Of a stretch of DNA of 56,659 nt, positions 15,880 through 24,375 are shown piece by piece. Position 1 is the first letter of the stretch, and every line of letters begins with the position of its first letter. Location: assembly GCA_902785355.1 (NCBI GenBank), contig CACZYF010000014.1, positions 1 to 56,659 on the forward strand. The letters are read 5' to 3'. Both the position numbers and the translations under genes were made by a program. A model generated the notes under the pieces. The model searched no databases. It was not told where the DNA came from and saw nothing but the letters and a program-made list of their open reading frames with translations. This DNA is from an uncultured Ruminococcus sp. (GTDB lineage: Bacteria; Bacillota; Clostridia; Oscillospirales; Acutalibacteraceae).

Positions 15880-17397
15880 TCAGACCCACTCTACCGTTGC
15901 GGGGGGCTTGGGGGTGATGTCGTAGACGATGCGCGTGATGCCTTCGACCTCGCTCGTGATGCGGGTGGAGGTTTTGTCGAGTACCTCGTAGGGAATACGC
16001 GACCAGTCGGCGGTCATGAAGTCATCGCTGGTGACGGCTCTCAGCACGACGGTGCTGCCGAAGGTGCGGTGATCGCCCATAACGCCTACGGCGACTGTAT
16101 CGGTCAGAACCGTGAAGTATTGGTTGGTGTAGCGGTCATAGCCCGCCCTCATGATCTCATCGCGGAAGATCGCGTCGGTCTCACGCAGAAGATCAAGCTT
16201 TTCTGCAGTAAGCTCACCGGTGCAGCGGAGAGCGAGTCCCGGACCCGGGAAAGGCTGCTGCCATACCAGCTTCTTCGGGATCCCCAGCGCCTGGCCCATT
16301 CTGCGGACTTCGTCCTTGAACAGATCTCGCAGCGGTTCGATGATCTCATCAAATTCCGCCGCGGCGGCAAGCTCACTCTTCTCGGCGCCGATATCACCCG
16401 AGCCGCGCTCGAGGACGTCGGAGTAGATGGTACCCTGTACAAGGTAGTGGATCTTTCCGAGCTTCTCCGCCTGTTCCTTAAAGACGGAGATGAATTCCTT
16501 GCTGATAACGGCGCGCTTCTGCTCGGGATCCTTCACGCCCGCCAGACGGGCGAGGAAACGATCCTGCGCGTCGACCTTGATCAGGTTAAAGTCAAAGGTC
16601 TCGCTCCATGTGCGCATGACGGTCTCCGCCTCATTTTTGCGGAGCAGTCCGTTGTCGACAAATACGCAGATGAGATCGTCGCCGATCGCCTTATGCAGCA
16701 GCATGGCGGCGACGGAGCTGTCTACGCCGCCCGAAAGGGCGCAGAGAACCTTCTTTCCGCTGAGTTTCTCGCGGTATTCGGCGATCTTTTGCTCGGCAAG
16801 CTTCTCCATCGTCCATTCTCCGGAGCAGCCGCAGATATTGTAGAGGAAGTTGTGCATCACCAGCTCGCCGTACTCGGTGTCGGTGACCTCGGGATGGAAC
16901 TGTACGCCGTAGATGTGGCGGTCTTCATTCTCCATCGCAGCTACGGGACAACGTTCGGTGTAGGCGGTAACAGCAAAGCCTAAGGGCGCTTCCTTGATAT
17001 GATTACGATGGTTCATCCAGCTGACGCTGACGGCGGGGAAGCCGTCCAGCAACGTGCTGCCGTCGGAGATCAGCTCGACCTTGCCGTGCTCGCTGACTTC
17101 GCTTGAATAGGTGACCTTGCCGCCCGCCATATAGGCGATCAGCTGACAGCCGTAGCCGATGCCGAGGATAGGGATACCTGCCGCGAGGATCGCGGGGTCG
17201 TAGTGCGGCGCAGCTTCATCGAACACACTGTCGGGTCCGCCGGTGAAGATGACGCCCTTGTAGTCCGCCTTAACGATCTCCTCTACGGTGATCTTTTGGT
17301 AGCTTACGATTTCGGCGTAAATGTTCTGCTCGCGTACCTTGCGGGCAATCGGCTGGTTATACTGTCCTCCAAAATTCAGAACGAGTATTTTTTCCAT
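15880..17397 (-). CDS. guaA: GMP synthase, divergent, catalytic Cys replaced
   Basis: This enzyme converts XMP to GMP using ATP and glutamine-derived ammonia. The 505 residues hold a class I glutaminase domain (about 1-190), an ATP pyrophosphatase domain (from about 205, P-loop ALSGGVDSSVAA) and a dimerisation domain ending KPPATVEWV. The glutaminase domain is odd. The motif normally read GICYG is GIGYGCQ, so Gly 81 (GGC) stands where the nucleophile Cys should be, with a Cys at 84. His 168 and Glu 170 (QFHPE) are kept. The usual KSHHNVGGLP segment is replaced by a shorter KSELAAAAEF. The reading frame is intact and GAAAGGAG precedes the start. Confidence 0.93.
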   Translation of the reverse strand: MEKILVLNFGGQYNQPIARKVREQNIYAEIVSYQKITVEEIVKADYKGVIFTGGPDSVFDEAAPHYDPAILAAGIPILGIGYGCQLIAYMAGGKVTYSSEVSEHGKVELISDGSTLLDGFPAVSVSWMNHRNHIKEAPLGFAVTAYTERCPVAAMENEDRHIYGVQFHPEVTDTEYGELVMHNFLYNICGCSGEWTMEKLAEQKIAEYREKLSGKKVLCALSGGVDSSVAAMLLHKAIGDDLICVFVDNGLLRKNEAETVMRTWSETFDFNLIKVDAQDRFLARLAGVKDPEQKRAVISKEFISVFKEQAEKLGKIHYLVQGTIYSDVLERGSGDIGAEKSELAAAAEFDEIIEPLRDLFKDEVRRMGQALGIPKKLVWQQPFPGPGLALRCTGELTAEKLDLLRETDAIFRDEIMRAGYDRYTNQYFTVLTDTVAVGVMGDHRTFGSTVVLRAVTSDDFMTADWSRIPYEVLDKTSTRITSEVEGITRIVYDITPKPPATVEWV

Positions 17398-17472
17398 TGT
17401 TCCACTCCTTTCGGTTTTGATGTATTTTTAACAAATGAATCGTTGCGACATGTAAAAATACTATTGAAATTT

Positions 17473-17500
17473 ATTATAATACTTTTTTGTCCGATGTCAA
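17473..17500 (-). promoter_or_regulatory. guaA promoter
   Basis: On the minus strand TTGACA and TATAAT are spaced by 16 bases. The gap from 17398 to 17697 is AT-rich. I see no purine riboswitch core in the roughly 75-nt leader. Confidence 0.7.
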
Positions 17501-17644
17501 TACCGAAATGCATTATAATTTTAAATAAATTGCAAAATCTGTCGTTTGTTAACGAATTAACAAGTTAAAATAGTTAAAATCTGCAACTGCAACAATGATA
17601 AGTTGCAAAAATGCGGTGTGGCAGGATGGTATTGAAACTTTTGT

Positions 17645-17673
17645 TTGACATAGCTGCGGCTTGGTGATAAAAT
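17645..17673 (+). promoter_or_regulatory. rmuC promoter
   Basis: TTGACA and TAAAAT are spaced by 17 bases, ending 24 bases before the rmuC start. Confidence 0.7.
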
Positions 17674-17697
17674 ATGAGGAGAATCCGGAGGTATATT

Positions 17698-18945
17698 ATG
17701 GAAACATATCAGTTCATTATCCTGATCCTGTTGTTGCTTACGGCGATCGCCGTCGGCGTCAGCGCGATCGTTATTATTCCGAAAAAGAATAAAGCTGCAT
17801 CTGCGGAGTTGGCTGAACTACGTACCGAGATCGTCAACTCAACTCAGAGCTCCGTTAAGAATATGGGCGATATGATCGCGGTGAATCAGCAGAGTTTTTC
17901 CGCGGCTCAGAGTGAGAAGCTCGGGCATTTTGAGGACAGGCTCAAGACATTCTCTCTCGAGAATGAGCAGAAGCTCGAGAACATCCGCCGAACGATGGAA
18001 ATGAAACTGGACGATATCCGTGAGGATAATAACAAGCAGCTCTCCGAGATGCGTACTACGGTCGACGAGAAGCTGCAGAAAACGCTCGATGAGAAGATGG
18101 ATCGCAGTTTCGCGCTGGTCAGCGAACGGCTCGAGCAGGTCTATAAGGGACTGGGTGAGATGCAGAATCTTGCTGTCGGCGTCGGCGATCTGAAGAAGGT
18201 GCTATCGAACGTCAAGACCCGCGGCATCGTTGGCGAGATCCAGCTGAACAGCATCCTCGAGGATATCCTGACCTCAGAGCAGTATGATACGAATGTCGCA
18301 ACCAAAAAGGGCTCACGCGACGTGGTCGAGTTTGCGGTGAAATTACCCGCCCGCGACGACGGCTATATCTATCTGCCGATCGACTCGAAGTTCCCCGGCG
18401 ACACTTATGCGGCACTCCGCGACGCATATGAGAGCGGCTCCAAGGAGGCGGTCGACGCCGCTGCCAAGGCGCTGATCAACACTATCCGACGCGAGGCGAA
18501 GGATATCCGCGATAAGTATATCGATCCGCCTAACACCACCGAGTTTGCCGTGATGTTCCTACCCTTCGAGGGATTATACAGCGAGGTCGTCAACCGCGGC
18601 ATGGTCGAGCTGCTGCAGCGTGAATACAAGGTGAATATCGCCGGACCGTCTACGATGGCTGCACTGCTCAATTCGATCCAGATGGGCTTCAAGACCCTTG
18701 CTGTACAGAAGCGGAGCGCCGAGGTCTGGAACCTGCTCGGCTCCGTGAAGAAGGAGTTCGAGACCTTCAACAGCGTGCTTGTCGCGACCCAGACGCGGCT
18801 CGATCAGGCGAACAAGGAGCTCGATAAGCTCGTGGGTGTTCGCTCGCGTCAGATCAGCCGCAAGCTCAGTGCCGTCGAGAGTAACGATACGCCCGTCAGC
18901 GCCTACTTCTCTACCATCGACAGCTACACCGAAGGCGAGGATTAG
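17698..18945 (+). CDS. rmuC: RmuC family DNA recombination protein
   Basis: The 415-residue protein starts with a single membrane helix (about 5-27), continues with a long coiled coil (about 40-160) and then a PD-(D/E)XK nuclease-like domain (about 180-370, with LPIDSKFPGDTY and EFAVMFLPFEGLY). RmuC limits rearrangements at inverted repeats by an unclear mechanism. The start at 17698 has a CCGGAGG site. The gene is followed by the sigG hairpin. Confidence 0.92.
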   Translation: METYQFIILILLLLTAIAVGVSAIVIIPKKNKAASAELAELRTEIVNSTQSSVKNMGDMIAVNQQSFSAAQSEKLGHFEDRLKTFSLENEQKLENIRRTMEMKLDDIREDNNKQLSEMRTTVDEKLQKTLDEKMDRSFALVSERLEQVYKGLGEMQNLAVGVGDLKKVLSNVKTRGIVGEIQLNSILEDILTSEQYDTNVATKKGSRDVVEFAVKLPARDDGYIYLPIDSKFPGDTYAALRDAYESGSKEAVDAAAKALINTIRREAKDIRDKYIDPPNTTEFAVMFLPFEGLYSEVVNRGMVELLQREYKVNIAGPSTMAALLNSIQMGFKTLAVQKRSAEVWNLLGSVKKEFETFNSVLVATQTRLDQANKELDKLVGVRSRQISRKLSAVESNDTPVSAYFSTIDSYTEGED

Positions 18946-18980
18946 TCCGGACTGTCTTTTTTTAAGCAAGGTGTTTATGT

Positions 18981-19010
18981 GAATGAAATATGCCCCCTGT
19001 GACAATACTA
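18981..19010 (+). promoter_or_regulatory. Candidate forespore promoter of sigG
   Basis: GAATG and AATACTA are spaced by 18 bases and resemble sigma-F/sigma-G promoters (GNATR, CATNNTA). The -10 element lies inside the left arm of the hairpin at 18993-19032, so a transcript from here would lack most of that arm. Confidence 0.35.
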
Positions 19011-19039
19011 ATTGCAGTATTGTTACGGGGGGATTTTTT
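18993..19039 (+). promoter_or_regulatory. Hairpin over the sigG ribosome-binding site
   Basis: CCCCCTGTGACAATACT (18993-19009) pairs with AGTATTGTTACGGGGG (about 19016-19031) with only two imperfect positions. The 3' arm contains the GGGGGGA ribosome site and is followed directly by TTTTTT, the last T of which begins the TTG start codon. It can act as a terminator for rmuC read-through, or hide the ribosome site, or both. Confidence 0.75.
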
Positions 19040-19820
19040 GCAGTATAATAAAGTGGAACTGTGCGGCGTCGATACCGCGAGCCTGAAGGTGCTCACCGAG
19101 GACGAAAAGCGGGCTTTGCTGCTCAAGATGCGCGACGGTACGCCCGCTGAGAGAAAACAGGCGCGTCAGGAATTGATCCAAGGCAACCTGCGTCTGGTGC
19201 TCAGCGTGATCCAGCGCTTCACCGGCAGGGGAGAGAACCTCGACGATCTTTTTCAGGTAGGGGTCATCGGTCTGATCAAGGCGATCGACAACTTTAATGT
19301 GGACCTCGATGTTCGGCTGAGTACCTATGGTGTACCCATGATTTTGGGTGAATTGAGGCGCCATCTTCGGGACAATGGGGCGATCCGCGTTTCGCGCTCC
19401 ATGCGCGATACCGCCTACCACGCGATGAAGATGAAGGAGGAGCTGACCGCACAGCTCAACCGTGAGCCGACCGTCGAGGAGATCGCCGCGCGGCTCAATA
19501 CCGATAAAGAGAGCGTGGTACTCGCACTTGAGTCGATCGTTGAGCCGGTATCCTTATATGAGCCGGTATTCTCCGACGGTACAGACACTGTCTACGTCAT
19601 GGATCAGGTGGGGGACACCAGCGACGACCGCGACTGGCTCGAGGAGCTCGCCTTTAAGGAGGCGCTGAAGAAGCTCTCTGACCGCGAGAAGAAGATCCTG
19701 TCCCTGCGCTACTTCAAGGGCAAGACCCAGATGGAGGTCGCCGAGGAGATCGGCATCTCTCAGGCACAGGTCAGCCGCATCGAAAAGGGCGCGATCGACA
19801 GCATCAAAAGGGAATTATGA
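19038..19820 (+). CDS. sigG: RNA polymerase sporulation sigma factor SigG
   Basis: The 260-residue sigma-70 family protein directs late forespore genes. The sigma-G signature NKVELCGVDTASLKVLT opens the protein, followed by region 2 (NLRLVLSVIQRFTGRGENLDDLFQ and AIDNFN), region 3 and region 4 with the DNA-binding helix TQMEVAEEIGISQAQVSRIEK. The start is TTG at 19038: the family's N-terminus begins here and GGGGGGA lies six bases upstream. No later ATG gives a full-length protein. It is not next to sigE or spoIIGA as in many Firmicutes; it follows rmuC, behind a strong hairpin. Confidence 0.95.
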   Translation: MQYNKVELCGVDTASLKVLTEDEKRALLLKMRDGTPAERKQARQELIQGNLRLVLSVIQRFTGRGENLDDLFQVGVIGLIKAIDNFNVDLDVRLSTYGVPMILGELRRHLRDNGAIRVSRSMRDTAYHAMKMKEELTAQLNREPTVEEIAARLNTDKESVVLALESIVEPVSLYEPVFSDGTDTVYVMDQVGDTSDDRDWLEELAFKEALKKLSDREKKILSLRYFKGKTQMEVAEEIGISQAQVSRIEKGAIDSIKREL

Positions 19821-19850
19821 AAAATGCCCTGCTTTGACACAGGGCATTTA
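19821..19850. terminator. Bidirectional terminator between sigG and rnhA
   Basis: AAATGCCCTG and CAGGGCATTT form a perfect 10-bp stem with A and T runs on both sides, between two convergent genes. Confidence 0.85.
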
Positions 19851-19854
19851 TATA

Positions 19855-20292
19855 TCACATATATTTCTGACTTTCGGCTACCGCGAGGCGGTCACAGCGC
19901 TCGTTCTCGGGATGGCCGGCGTGTCCCTTGATCCAGACAGGCTCGACCTCATGTACGTCGCACAGCGAGAGCAGCCGTTCCCACAGCTCCGGGTTGAGGG
20001 CTTTTTCTTTCTTGTTGCGCATCCAGTTATTTGCCTTCCATTTGCGCGCCCAGCCGAGTTTCAGGGCGTTGCAGACGTACTGGCTGTCGGAGTACAGCGT
20101 GACCTTACACGGCTCCTTCAACAGACTCAGCGCTTCGATCACCGCCATGAGCTCCATGCGGTTGTTGGTGGTGTGAGCCTCGCCGCCGGAGATCTCCTTC
20201 TCGTGACCGTTGTAGCGCAGTACCGCGCCCCAGCCACCGGGGCCGGGATTACCGGAGCAGGCGCCGTCGGTGTAGATATCGACCTGCTTCAT
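19855..20292 (-). CDS. rnhA: Ribonuclease HI
   Basis: The 145-residue enzyme cuts RNA in RNA-DNA hybrids. Active-site motifs are present: [15 protein letters not shown] (first Asp), NNRMELMA (Glu), LYSDSQYV (second Asp) and ERCDRLA (last Asp), with the basic handle [13 protein letters not shown]. The start at 20292 lies two bases after the stop of the upstream CobW gene, so translation is probably coupled. An earlier in-frame codon would overlap that gene's end and is less likely. Confidence 0.95.
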   Translation of the reverse strand: MKQVDIYTDGACSGNPGPGGWGAVLRYNGHEKEISGGEAHTTNNRMELMAVIEALSLLKEPCKVTLYSDSQYVCNALKLGWARKWKANNWMRNKKEKALNPELWERLLSLCDVHEVEPVWIKGHAGHPENERCDRLAVAESQKYM

Positions 20293-20294
20293 TT

Positions 20295-21596
20295 TTACAG
20301 CTCGGCCAGACAATCGTCAAGCGCCTTGGTGATGCCTTCCTTATCGAGGTTCTGACCGATAAAGACCAGCTTGATCATGCGGTCGCCGTACTTGTCGTCC
20401 CAATCCTTCTGCAGCTCGGGATCCTCCTTGAACATCTTGCGGCGGATGTGAGCGGGAGCGGCGGCGAGCCACTGACCGTAGTCGGAGCAGTCCATCTGTT
20501 TACCAGCCTGCTCGAACATGATCGCCCAGTCCTTGTCCTCCTTGATCCAGAACAGACCCTTTGCGCGGATGATGCCCTTGGGGAAGGAGGCGAGGAACTT
20601 CTCAAACTTGTCCTTTGCGAACGGCTGACGGCGATAGTAGACGAAGGTGCCGATGCCGTATTCCTCGACCTCGCCGCCGTCGTGATGGTGGTGATGATGG
20701 TGGTGACCGTGCTCCTCATGCTCGTCGTGGTCATGATCGTGATGATGGTGATCATGATCGTCATCGTCATCATCGTCATGATGGTGATGGTGGTGCTCAT
20801 GCTCGTCGTGATCATCGTGGTCGTGATGATGCTCATGCTCGTCGTGATCGTCCTCATCCTCGTCGATGTCGGCGTTGAGCTCCTGTACCCAAGCGGCGGA
20901 GGATGCGACCTTGTCAAAGTCGAAATAGTTGGTGTCGAGGATCTCCTTGAAATCCACTTCACCGTGGGTGGTCTCGATCATCTTCGCCTCGGGCTGGAGC
21001 GCGCGGATGACCTTCTTGATATTTTTCAGCTCTTCCTCGGATACGAGGTCGACCTTGTTGAGGATGATGGTGTTGCAGAATTCGATCTGTTGGATCAGCA
21101 GGTTCTCAATATCCTCGTCGTCGATATCTTCCTTCAGCAGATCGCCGCCGCAGCCGAACTCAGCCGACAGACGCGCCGCGTCAACAACGGATACGACATT
21201 GTCGAGTCTGCAGAGCTTGGGCAGTCTGGGATCGTTGTAGGAGCCGTCCAGCATGGAGATGGTCTGGGCGATCGGGATGGGCTCACAGATACCCGAAGCC
21301 TCGATCAGGATGTAGTCGAACTTCTGCTGCTTGACCAGTCCGAGGATCTGCTCGATCAGGTCGGTCTTGAGGGTACAGCAGATACAGCCGTTCTGCAGGG
21401 GGACGAGAGTGTCGTCCTTCTCATTAACGATACCGCCCTTCTGGATCAGATCGGCGTCGATATTGACTTCGCCGATATCGTTGACGATGACCGCTACCTT
21501 GTAGCCCTCCTGATTGTTGAGGACATGGTTAAGCAGAGTCGTCTTGCCTGCGCCGAGATAACCGGTCAGCAGGGTGACGGGTACGATTTTTCTCAT
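20295..21596 (-). CDS. CobW/COG0523 GTPase with a His-rich metal-binding loop
   Basis: This 433-residue G3E-family GTPase is a likely zinc chaperone. It has the Walker A motif [12 protein letters not shown], the metal site GCICCTLK, the IEASGICEP switch, NKVDL and a C-terminal CobW_C domain. Between the two domains (about residues 243-303) is a very acidic and His-rich insert with about 30 His in 60 residues, which should bind several metal ions. The start at 21596 fits AAAGGA nine bases upstream; an ATG three codons earlier abuts that site. It overlaps no gene but is almost fused to rnhA. Confidence 0.93.
   Translation of the reverse strand: MRKIVPVTLLTGYLGAGKTTLLNHVLNNQEGYKVAVIVNDIGEVNIDADLIQKGGIVNEKDDTLVPLQNGCICCTLKTDLIEQILGLVKQQKFDYILIEASGICEPIPIAQTISMLDGSYNDPRLPKLCRLDNVVSVVDAARLSAEFGCGGDLLKEDIDDEDIENLLIQQIEFCNTIILNKVDLVSEEELKNIKKVIRALQPEAKMIETTHGEVDFKEILDTNYFDFDKVASSAAWVQELNADIDEDEDDHDEHEHHHDHDDHDEHEHHHHHHDDDDDDDHDHHHHDHDHDEHEEHGHHHHHHHHDGGEVEEYGIGTFVYYRRQPFAKDKFEKFLASFPKGIIRAKGLFWIKEDKDWAIMFEQAGKQMDCSDYGQWLAAAPAHIRRKMFKEDPELQKDWDDKYGDRMIKLVFIGQNLDKEGITKALDDCLAEL
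20683..20870. repeat. Simple-sequence tract (GTG/ATG/CAT-rich)
   Basis: A low-complexity run of GTGATG/GTCATC-like triplets encodes the His/Asp-rich loop of the CobW protein. Triplet slippage here would change loop length without breaking the frame. Confidence 0.7.
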
Positions 21597-21776
21597 ATAG
21601 ATCATTCCTTTGCCTATGATATGGTTACTTCTGTATTATATCACATTGGGCAAAAGATTCAATAGCGCTATCGCTGACATTTCGCGGGGAATGTCGGGCA
21701 GTTTTATGATTTTTGCCTACAGGAAAGAGGAAAACCGCTTAAATGTAAATAATTCAAAAATTATGCAGAATGACTC

Positions 21777-21805
21777 TTGCTTTACAGGGCGCTTTCATGT
21801 ATAAT
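21777..21805 (+). promoter_or_regulatory. Promoter of the membrane protein gene at 21854
   Basis: TTGCTT and TATAAT are spaced by 17 bases, 48 bases before the start. Confidence 0.6.
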
Positions 21806-21853
21806 ATGCTACAGCATTATTGCAGAAAAGAAAAATAACAGCAAGGAGTGTTG

Positions 21854-22570
21854 ATGGATATGAGAAATGATGATTACGAGAGAGATGAGATGAACGCTAT
21901 CCAGCGCGAAAGAATGGAGCGCAGACAGGCGACCCGCCGCAAGAGTATGATCACGACGGCGGTATTCGCGGGCGTCGGCGTTCTGCTGCTGGCTGCGATC
22001 ATCTTCGGCGCTGTCAAGCTGATCGGCGGCGGTAAGAAGGATCAGAAAACCGCCCCCACTACCGTGACCGCGACCATCTCCACCGAGGCGAAGAGCACCA
22101 CAGCGGCGACACAGCCTGCGACGACTCAGGCGCAGAATAACGGTCAGACCGCGCAGCAGGCGACGCAGCCGGTTCAGGTAACCGCGACCGAAGCGGCGAA
22201 CAGCGGCAGCATCGATCCCGCTCTCAATAATAATACCAATAACGCCAACAACGGCGAAAACACCAACACAAACAGCGGTAACGCGCAGGGTAATGCCGGC
22301 GGCGCTGTCGAGGGCGGCAACGTTCTTCATTATTACGCGAACGGCCAGACCTCTTACGGCTACGACTGGAACTACTCGGGCGGCGGAGGTGTCGTATCGA
22401 TCTACTGCACCTATGATTTCGATGCCAAGCAGTATGACTTCACTGTGACCGGCGTCAGCGAGGGTACGACTTCCTTCACCCTGTATTACAACACCGACGA
22501 CGGCGTTCAGGTACCCGTACCGATGACCGTCAGCGTCGACAGCAATCTGAACGTCACTCAGATCGGCTGA
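21854..22570 (+). CDS. Single-pass membrane protein with Thr/Asn-rich linker
   Basis: The 238-residue protein has a charged cytosolic N-terminus, one membrane helix (about 36-57), a long Thr/Ala/Asn/Gln-rich linker (about 65-155) and an outer domain of about 75 residues rich in Tyr and beta-strand (YGYDWNYSGGGGVVSIYCTY, FTVTGVSEGTTSF). The last part reads like an Ig-like or pilus-type beta domain. The family is not recognised. AAGGAG precedes the chosen start; neighbouring ATG codons are also possible. Confidence 0.7.
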   Translation: MDMRNDDYERDEMNAIQRERMERRQATRRKSMITTAVFAGVGVLLLAAIIFGAVKLIGGGKKDQKTAPTTVTATISTEAKSTTAATQPATTQAQNNGQTAQQATQPVQVTATEAANSGSIDPALNNNTNNANNGENTNTNSGNAQGNAGGAVEGGNVLHYYANGQTSYGYDWNYSGGGGVVSIYCTYDFDAKQYDFTVTGVSEGTTSFTLYYNTDDGVQVPVPMTVSVDSNLNVTQIG

Positions 22571-22589
22571 GAAATCGAATAAAAGAATT

Positions 22590-22620
22590 CAGACCGGTGT
22601 ATTCACGTCGGTCTGTTTTT
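22590..22620 (+). terminator. Terminator of the gene at 21854
   Basis: CAGACCG and CGGTCTG form a stem followed by TTTTT. Confidence 0.7.
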
Positions 22621-22628
22621 CTGCCGTT

Positions 22629-23066
22629 TTACAGGAGCGTCGATATAAAGTAGATGATGCCGTACAGCACTGCGGCGGTCGTTCCGTAGACGAGGACGGG
22701 ACCCGCGATAATGAACATCTTCGCCGCCAATCCCGTGATCAGTCCCTCCGCTTTGAATTCGATCGCGGGCGCCGACATGGCGTTGGCGAAGCCCGTGATC
22801 GGCACCAATGTTCCCGCGCCGCCGTGCTTTGCGAGGCGTTCGTACTGATGCAGCCCCGTCAGCAGTACGCCGAGAAAGACCAGCGTGACCGAGGTAAGGG
22901 TCTTGGCGGTCTCTTCTTCGATCCCGATAGCAGAATACAGCGTAAGGATCAGTTGACCGAGCAGGCAGATCGCGCCGCCGATGCAGAACGCTTTGGCGCA
23001 GTCCTTGACGCTCGTGCTGTTTTTGGAGCGCTGCTTGACCAGCTGCGCGTAAGCTTCATTCGTCAT
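22629..23066 (-). CDS. spoVAC: Stage V sporulation protein AC
   Basis: The 145-residue membrane protein is part of the SpoVA channel that moves dipicolinic acid into the forespore and releases it at germination. Family marks are MTNEAYAQLVKQ at the start, KAFCIGGAICLLGQ, SVTLVFLGVLLTGL and KHGGAGTLVPITGFANAM. About four membrane segments are seen. Normally spoVAC lies in an operon with spoVAD and spoVAE; here it stands alone, with spoVAD 30 kb away at 53396. The start has a weak GGTGAT site. Confidence 0.94.
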   Translation of the reverse strand: MTNEAYAQLVKQRSKNSTSVKDCAKAFCIGGAICLLGQLILTLYSAIGIEEETAKTLTSVTLVFLGVLLTGLHQYERLAKHGGAGTLVPITGFANAMSAPAIEFKAEGLITGLAAKMFIIAGPVLVYGTTAAVLYGIIYFISTLL

Positions 23067-23080
23067 AATATCACCGAAGC

Positions 23081-23109
23081 TAGTATTTACCGCCGTTTAC
23101 AAAATATTC
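23081..23109 (-). promoter_or_regulatory. Candidate forespore promoter of spoVAC
   Basis: On the minus strand GAATA and AATACTA are spaced by 17 bases, with the same -10 as the sigG candidate. The implied leader is only about 10 nt, which weakens the call. Confidence 0.35.
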
Positions 23110-23206
23110 AGGTTTTTTTAATCAATATCGCTTGATATTAGACGCGGTTGGATATATAATTATCCTGATAAAATAGGCGTACTGTAAATACGCAACAAAG
23201 AAAGTG

Positions 23207-24355
23207 ATGAATATTCATTATTTAGATAACAGCGCGACCACGCGGGTGAGCGAGGCGGCTGCGCAGGCGGCGCTCGGTATGATGCGCGACAACTTCGGCA
23301 ATCCGTCGTCGCTCCACGAGGTCGGCTTGAACGCGGAGAAAGCGGTTGAGCGGGCACGGCAGACGATCGCCGGATCCCTCGGCGCGGACGCGAAAAGCAT
23401 TTTCTTCACCTCGGGAGGTACCGAGGGTAACAATACCGTGCTGTTCGGCGTGGCTGAGGCGCTCAGGCGCCGCGGCAACCGTATCATCGTCTCGGCGGTG
23501 GAACACAGTTCCGTCTACGAGAGCGCGAAGCGGCTCTCTGAGCAGGGCTTCGACGTGCAGTATGCGCCTGTCGGCTCCGACGGCGTCGTCGATGTCGAGA
23601 CGTTGAAAGCATTGTTGACCGAAAAGACCATCCTCGTATCCGTGATGACGGTGAACAACGAGACGGGCGCGATCCAGCCGATCGAGCGGATCGCGAGGCT
23701 TGTACATAAGTGCAGCCCCGAGGCGGTCTTTCACTCCGACGCGGTTCAGGCATACTGCAAGATGCCGCTGAAACCGAAGAAATGGGGCGTAGACGTGATG
23801 ACCGTCAGCGCGCATAAGATCCACGGCGCAAAGGGCTGCGGCGCGCTGTACATCGGCTCGGGCGCGCGTATCGAGGGCGGACGTGTGGTGCCGCTTCTGT
23901 ACGGCGGCGAGCAGCAGAGACGTCAGCGTCCCGGTACCGAGAGCACGCCGCTGATCGCCGCTTTCTCTAAGGCGGTCGAAGAAGCGGATATTACCGCGAA
24001 CGGTACCTATATCCGCAAGCTGAACGCTTATGCGACCGAACAGCTGAGTGAGCTCGAAGGCATTGCGTTCAATTCATCCGAAGATGCGCTGCCGTATATC
24101 ATCAACATTTCTGCCGAGGGCATCCGCAGCGAGACGATGCTCCATCATTTGGAAAAGGAGTTCGGCGTGTATGTCAGCTCGTCAAGCGCCTGTTCCAAGG
24201 GCAAGCGCAGCTATGTGCTTACGGCGATGGGGCTCCCCGATGATCGGGTAGACAGCTCCCTGCGTATCAGCTTCAGCAAGTATAACACTAAGGAAGATAT
24301 CGACGCTCTTGTCGAGGGACTTCGCGACGGACTCGCGACCCTTCAAAAACGTTGA
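23207..24355 (+). CDS. Cysteine desulfurase
   Basis: The 382-residue PLP enzyme takes sulfur from cysteine as a persulfide. Motifs are YLDNSATT at the start, TSGGTEGNN, AVEHSSV, the PLP lysine in SAHKIHGAKG and the persulfide Cys in SSSACSKGK. Its stop at 24355 lies 20 bases before thiI, so the pair forms an operon in which this enzyme supplies sulfur to ThiI, as in the B. subtilis nifZ-thiI pair. The start at 23207 has an AAAGAAAG site. Confidence 0.94.
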   Translation: MNIHYLDNSATTRVSEAAAQAALGMMRDNFGNPSSLHEVGLNAEKAVERARQTIAGSLGADAKSIFFTSGGTEGNNTVLFGVAEALRRRGNRIIVSAVEHSSVYESAKRLSEQGFDVQYAPVGSDGVVDVETLKALLTEKTILVSVMTVNNETGAIQPIERIARLVHKCSPEAVFHSDAVQAYCKMPLKPKKWGVDVMTVSAHKIHGAKGCGALYIGSGARIEGGRVVPLLYGGEQQRRQRPGTESTPLIAAFSKAVEEADITANGTYIRKLNAYATEQLSELEGIAFNSSEDALPYIINISAEGIRSETMLHHLEKEFGVYVSSSSACSKGKRSYVLTAMGLPDDRVDSSLRISFSKYNTKEDIDALVEGLRDGLATLQKR

Positions 24356-24375
24356 AAATCAGCAAAGGAAAGTTT

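Noticed and set aside
17398-17470. Possible purine riboswitch before guaA
   Set aside because: The leader is short and AT-rich and lacks the conserved three-way junction bases.
20448-21665. Long open frame on the plus strand opposite the CobW gene
   Set aside because: It is a mirror of the His/Asp-rich coding strand (runs of V/M/D), has no ribosome site and lies fully over a clear G3E GTPase.
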